Source: an uncultured Pseudomonadota bacterium (lineage in GTDB: Bacteria > Pseudomonadota > Alphaproteobacteria > RUG11792). From it: DNA of 37,282 nt. Below are positions 33,952 through 37,282 of this stretch, in pieces (the stretch's first letter is position 1; each line of letters starts with the position of its first letter). The notes under the pieces were generated by a model. That model had not been told where the DNA came from and did not search any database. It saw nothing but the letters and a program-made list of their open reading frames with translations. Position numbers and translations under genes: made by a program. The stretch covers positions 1-37,282 of the forward strand of contig CACZTP010000006.1 of NCBI GenBank assembly GCA_902784055.1, given 5' to 3'.

Positions 33952-34194
33952 ATGAATAGTGAAATTTACGAACAGATAAAACAAATTATGGTTAAAAATT
34001 TAAAGGTCAATGAGATCAAGATCTCCGAAGGTGCAACATTTAAAGATGATTTATCAATGGACAGCCTTGAACAAGCCGAATTAATAATGGAACTTGAAAA
34101 AACATATAACTGCACTATAAGTGAAGAAGATGCAGAAAAAATAAAGACTGTAGCTGATGCCGTTAACTATATAGAAACGATTAAAAATAACTAG
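33952..34194 (+). CDS. acpP: Acyl carrier protein
   Basis: Carries growing fatty acyl chains on a phosphopantetheine arm. With the start at ATG 33952 the protein has 80 residues, the normal size, beginning MNSEIYEQIKQIM. The attachment site is Ser38 in LSMDSLEQAEL and the acidic helix II pattern is intact. The frame is open back to a GTG at 33910, which has AGGTG upstream, and another ATG lies at 33943. The ATG at 33952 has no ribosome binding site, so the true start may be upstream. fabF begins two bases after the stop, the usual acpP-fabF pair. Confidence 0.92.
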   Translation: MNSEIYEQIKQIMVKNLKVNEIKISEGATFKDDLSMDSLEQAELIMELEKTYNCTISEEDAEKIKTVADAVNYIETIKNN

Positions 34195-34196
34195 TT

Positions 34197-35495
34197 ATGA
34201 ATAATTCCGCTTTAAATGAAAATATACCAAATAAAAGTATTCGTCGACGCGTTGTTATAACTGGGAGAGGTATTTTGTGCCCACTAGGATGCGATATTAG
34301 CACGGTGTGGAAGCATCTAATTGCTGGCAAAAGCGGAATTCGTTTTATAGATACATTCGATGTGTCGGATCTTCCGTCTAAGATAGCGGGATTATTGCCA
34401 GGTGAATTTAATCCCGATAGTTATATTGATCAAAAGGAACAACGTAAGATCGATAAGTTTATAACTTATGCAGTTGTAGCGTCTCAAGACGCTTTTGATA
34501 ACGCTGGGTGGAAAGATCTTAGATCTGAGGAAAAAGCGCGGACGGCAGTCATTGTGGGAAGCGGAATAGGGGGATTGCCTCGCCTTTATGAAACGTCTGT
34601 CAGTCTTGCAAATAATGGCGCTCGTCGTGGAGTGAGCCCTTTTTTTATACCTTCGGTTATTGGGAATATGGCAGGTGGACTTGTCGCTATACGTTTCGGT
34701 TTTAATGGCGGAAACTACAGCATTACCTCCGCTTGTTCCTCTGGAGCTCACTGTATAGGCGAAGCATTCCATCAAATACGAGATGGGTATTGCGACTTTG
34801 CACTAGCTGGAGGCGCTGAAAGCGTTGTATGCAGATTGGGCATCGCAGGATTTACATCAGCTCATGCCTTATCAACATCGTTCAATGATACTCCTGCATT
34901 AGCATCTCGCCCGTGGGATAAGGATCGCGACGGTTTTGTTATGGGAGAAGGTGCGGGGGTCTTAGCTTTGGAAACCCTAGAAAGCGCAAAAGCTCGGGGG
35001 GCAACAATATACGGTGAAATAGTAGGATATGGAGCGTCATGTGATGCCTATCACATTACATCACCGGATCCTACAGCACAAGGAGCGTCTATAAGTATAG
35101 ATAGAGCCTTAAATGATGCCGAGGTATCTCCATTGAACATTGATTATATAAATGCTCACGGAACCTCGACAAAACAGGGAGATTTAGCTGAAATAAAAGC
35201 TATAAAAAAAGTCTTTGGAGAGCATGCTTATAGAGTATCTGTATCTTCCACGAAGTCAGCCACTGGTCATTTGCTTGGAGCGGCCGGTGCCGTCGAAGCT
35301 ATATTTACTACAGAGGCATTACGCAATGGCGTTATTCCGCCAACAATCAATTTAAGTAATCCTGATGAAGGGTGTGATATCGATTTAACGCCAAATATAT
35401 CTAAAAAAAGGGATATGGCTGTTGGGTTAAGCTGTAGTTTTGGTTTTGGAGGAACTAATGCAACGCTGGTTTTTCGCTCCTTCATCAATGGTTGA
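34197..35495 (+). CDS. fabF: 3-oxoacyl-ACP synthase II (KAS II) FabF
   Basis: Condensing enzyme that elongates acyl-ACP with malonyl-ACP. The 432-residue protein carries the Cys-His-His triad: Cys180 in SACSSGAH, His in NAHGTSTKQGD, and His in SATGHLLGAAGAVEA. The fold signatures RRVVITGRGILCPLG and GGAES are also present. A polar extension of about 17 residues precedes the first strand, a little longer than usual. It forms an operon with acpP two bases upstream. Confidence 0.96.
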   Translation: MNNSALNENIPNKSIRRRVVITGRGILCPLGCDISTVWKHLIAGKSGIRFIDTFDVSDLPSKIAGLLPGEFNPDSYIDQKEQRKIDKFITYAVVASQDAFDNAGWKDLRSEEKARTAVIVGSGIGGLPRLYETSVSLANNGARRGVSPFFIPSVIGNMAGGLVAIRFGFNGGNYSITSACSSGAHCIGEAFHQIRDGYCDFALAGGAESVVCRLGIAGFTSAHALSTSFNDTPALASRPWDKDRDGFVMGEGAGVLALETLESAKARGATIYGEIVGYGASCDAYHITSPDPTAQGASISIDRALNDAEVSPLNIDYINAHGTSTKQGDLAEIKAIKKVFGEHAYRVSVSSTKSATGHLLGAAGAVEAIFTTEALRNGVIPPTINLSNPDEGCDIDLTPNISKKRDMAVGLSCSFGFGGTNATLVFRSFING

Positions 35496-35637
35496 CTTTA
35501 TTCAGTGTTTGTGAATCATTTGCATAGACGTAGTTCAAAGTCAAGTTCCACCCCAGCAGGGGATTTCCAGTAAAACAAAATTCCTCCGTTCTGTGGAAAT
35601 TGATCACAATTAAAGATTGCTCTTTATCGATCTAAAA

Positions 35638-36720
35638 TTATTGGACGTTTTCTTCATCCTCTTTAAGGTTAATATATAATTCACCAAGATGTAATAATTC
35701 TAGTAAATTCATCTTAAAAAAATTGATTTGTCCAGAAGTATTAACGAATAATTCGTACCTTTTGAAGAAATGCGTTGTATTTTCGGAATAAGCTTTGTAA
35801 AAACCCGTTTCCAATATCGGTAAATTTTTGTGCAAGTAAGATACAACTTCCGTACGTGTTTGATTAACTGTCTTTTTCAATTTTTCAGCATTATCAACAC
35901 AATAATTCAGAATCTTCGTATACACTTGCTCGAAGACACGACCAAAAAAATGGAATATGTTACATACATTTCTTAAAATATCGTCTGCAATCGATTCAAG
36001 TTCATCGTTTTGTATAGTCTTGTTTAGACAAGAGTCACTAAAATAAGCAAGATGTTTTTTATTTTTAACAAACTCTTCTAAATCATAAATCTCATCAAGT
36101 AGCGAAAATATCGTTTTTAGTTCTGTAACAATACGTTGTAAAGACTCTTTATTGCTTAATACACGTTCCAGTTCAATATCAGAGATTTCGTCTTTGTAAA
36201 AAAGCGTACTAATACTATTCGTTTTACTGCGAATCTCATTCAATTTTATAATGTAGCCGTTGATAAAGACAGAATGCTCTTTACCAAAATTTTCATCTTT
36301 AATAGAAGAAGATGATGTGCTCGTTTTGATTGTTAAAATATCCGTTTCTAGCGGGTGTAAACCGTTAATATTCGTTTGAAAAAAATCAAAAAACTTTTTA
36401 TATAAAAAATCAAAACACTTATCACAGTCGAATTTTTGTCTATCTTTATGCGCTTTGTTAGACATATTATTATCACTACTTGCAGTAAAAATATTCGCTT
36501 TTTTTGAAATATGTGAAATAAAATCCTGCATATTAACGTCGATTTTATGATTTATTTTTAATAGTTTTACAACTTTATTTTGTAAATTTTTATTGTTTTC
36601 ACTGTCTTTTGTTAAAAAATTTAATGCTTGTTCATAATTTTTACAAAAACTCGGCTTAAGACAAATGTCATTTGTTAAGTTCATTACATTAACAATGGTG
36701 TTTGTAAAACATAAAACCAT
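35638..36720 (-). CDS. Unknown helical protein, 360 residues
   Basis: Family not recognised. The protein is predicted almost wholly helical, Lys/Asn/Glu-rich, with scattered Cys residues (for example DCDKC near residue 110). It has no signal peptide of its own and no enzyme motif. The ATG at 36720 follows directly after a stop in its frame and overlaps the upstream gene by 32 bases in another frame. A later Met (codon 13, MNLTNDI) is an alternative start. Because the upstream gene has a signal peptide and this one lacks it, the two may be halves of one exported protein of about 520 residues, comparable in size to the one at 4947-6467. That would need a further frameshift, so it stays a hypothesis. 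Confidence 0.6.
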   Translation of the reverse strand: MVLCFTNTIVNVMNLTNDICLKPSFCKNYEQALNFLTKDSENNKNLQNKVVKLLKINHKIDVNMQDFISHISKKANIFTASSDNNMSNKAHKDRQKFDCDKCFDFLYKKFFDFFQTNINGLHPLETDILTIKTSTSSSSIKDENFGKEHSVFINGYIIKLNEIRSKTNSISTLFYKDEISDIELERVLSNKESLQRIVTELKTIFSLLDEIYDLEEFVKNKKHLAYFSDSCLNKTIQNDELESIADDILRNVCNIFHFFGRVFEQVYTKILNYCVDNAEKLKKTVNQTRTEVVSYLHKNLPILETGFYKAYSENTTHFFKRYELFVNTSGQINFFKMNLLELLHLGELYINLKEDEENVQ

Positions 36721-37081
36721 TTAGATATGAAATTCCCTTTTGAAATATCTGGTCATTTGATAGATTCAATTTTTCCGAATTCTTATATGATAAACAACAA
36801 GTAGCATATAGCATCTCTTCATAACCATTGCCAAAGTCTATCGTATGGTCATCAATTAAAGTTTTATAAACCATCAGCGCCATGCAATTTTTTGACGCAT
36901 TATTCATATTTAGAGCATTTTTTGTTATAGTCTCTATTATTGACTTCAACTCATAAGACAAGCAATCAAACTTTACGCTTTTTTCTGTTGCGTAAGCACA
37001 TACAGAACGTTCTGTAAATTCTGTATCATAAATTTTTCCTTTTCTCGCTTTATTTAAATTGATATTATTAATATCACGCAT
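36689..37081 (-). CDS. Unknown protein, 130 residues (main part of a frameshifted exported protein)
   Basis: Family not recognised. From ATG 37081 the frame gives 130 residues with several Cys and a helical look, ending at the overlap with the next gene. The ATG has no ribosome binding site. The same frame remains open upstream and reads as a hydrophobic signal peptide. That segment connects to a well-placed ATG with good ribosome binding site at 37207-37209 only through an indel in a T5 run. The genuine gene therefore most likely spans 36689-37209, and the listed start is just the first Met after the break. Confidence 0.55.
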   Translation of the reverse strand: MRDINNINLNKARKGKIYDTEFTERSVCAYATEKSVKFDCLSYELKSIIETITKNALNMNNASKNCMALMVYKTLIDDHTIDFGNGYEEMLYATCCLSYKNSEKLNLSNDQIFQKGISYLNGFMFYKHHC

Positions 37082-37209
37082 TACAAATGAATTAGAAGTG
37101 GCGCTAACTTCTTCTGAAATAATAACGATCCAAGCTGTTGTTACAGTCGATATAGCAAGGATTGGTTTTGCTAAACATCTTAAAAATGTTTGTTTTTAAA
37201 ACTTTTCAT
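37082..37209 (-). other. Frameshifted signal-peptide segment of the 36689-37081 gene
   Basis: An ATG at 37207-37209, preceded by AAGGGAG about ten bases away, reads MKSFKNKHF and then TAA. One extra T in the T5 run (plus-strand A5, 37182-37186) continues it as FLRCLAKPILAISTVTTAWI and then VIISEEVSA-TSNSF. This is an almost ideal signal peptide with cleavage after VSA, running straight into the downstream frame. Its quality makes the join convincing. Confidence 0.65.
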
Positions 37210-37282
37210 AAGTCTCTTTCTCCCTTCTTCCTTAAAAATTATTTACAGCTGTTACTCAACAGAAGTTGTCCAACTGATAATA

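Overview
The window is AT-rich, densely coded bacterial chromosome, almost certainly from an alphaproteobacterium. Supporting signs are an omega subunit (rpoZ) with a long acidic tail, the rsmH-ftsL-ftsI division block, and the mix of Lnt, UppP, MurA, PgsA, AcpP and FabF genes. Low G+C, many unrecognised exported proteins, an SDF-family symporter and weak Shine-Dalgarno signals fit a host-associated or intracellular lineage such as Holosporales or Rickettsiales. That placement is inference. I see no rRNA, tRNA, CRISPR array, insertion sequence or prophage module.

Layout: 1-738 is the 3' part of an unrecognised gene. 840-14224 is a long minus-strand run: lnt/Sel1-repeat protein/uppP (overlapping), tyrS, an unknown exported protein, dnaB, and a giant 2048-residue anchored coiled-coil protein. 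14475-17388 is plus-strand: rpoZ-gltX, then an unknown gene behind a near-consensus promoter. 17475-20815 is minus-strand: rsmH-ftsL-ftsI and rpsU. 20977-22659 is an exported beta-repeat protein, followed by a MATE transporter (-), tsaC/sua5 (+), an SDF symporter (-) and murA-ftsY (-). 28524-31110 holds an unknown protein (-) and a short histidine-kinase-like protein with an HTH-REC regulator (+). 31285-32564 is an outer-membrane-barrel gene split by a frameshift. 32850-35495 carries ndk, pgsA, acpP and fabF (+). 35638-37209 holds two overlapping unknown genes (-), the upstream one with a frameshifted signal-peptide segment.

Most recognised genes serve the envelope (UppP, MurA, FtsI, FtsL, Lnt, PgsA, AcpP/FabF) or information processing (TyrS, GltX, DnaB, RpoZ, RpsU, RsmH, TsaC, FtsY). 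Mixed among them are unknown exported or surface proteins. The main novelty candidates are the degenerate kinase plus N-HTH/C-REC regulator next to a barrel gene, homopolymer-associated frameshifts in exported-protein genes (one at an A AAA AAG heptamer in the phase needed for -1 frameshifting), the giant repeat-containing anchored protein, an SDF symporter with altered substrate and cation motifs, and a UppP lacking the usual His.
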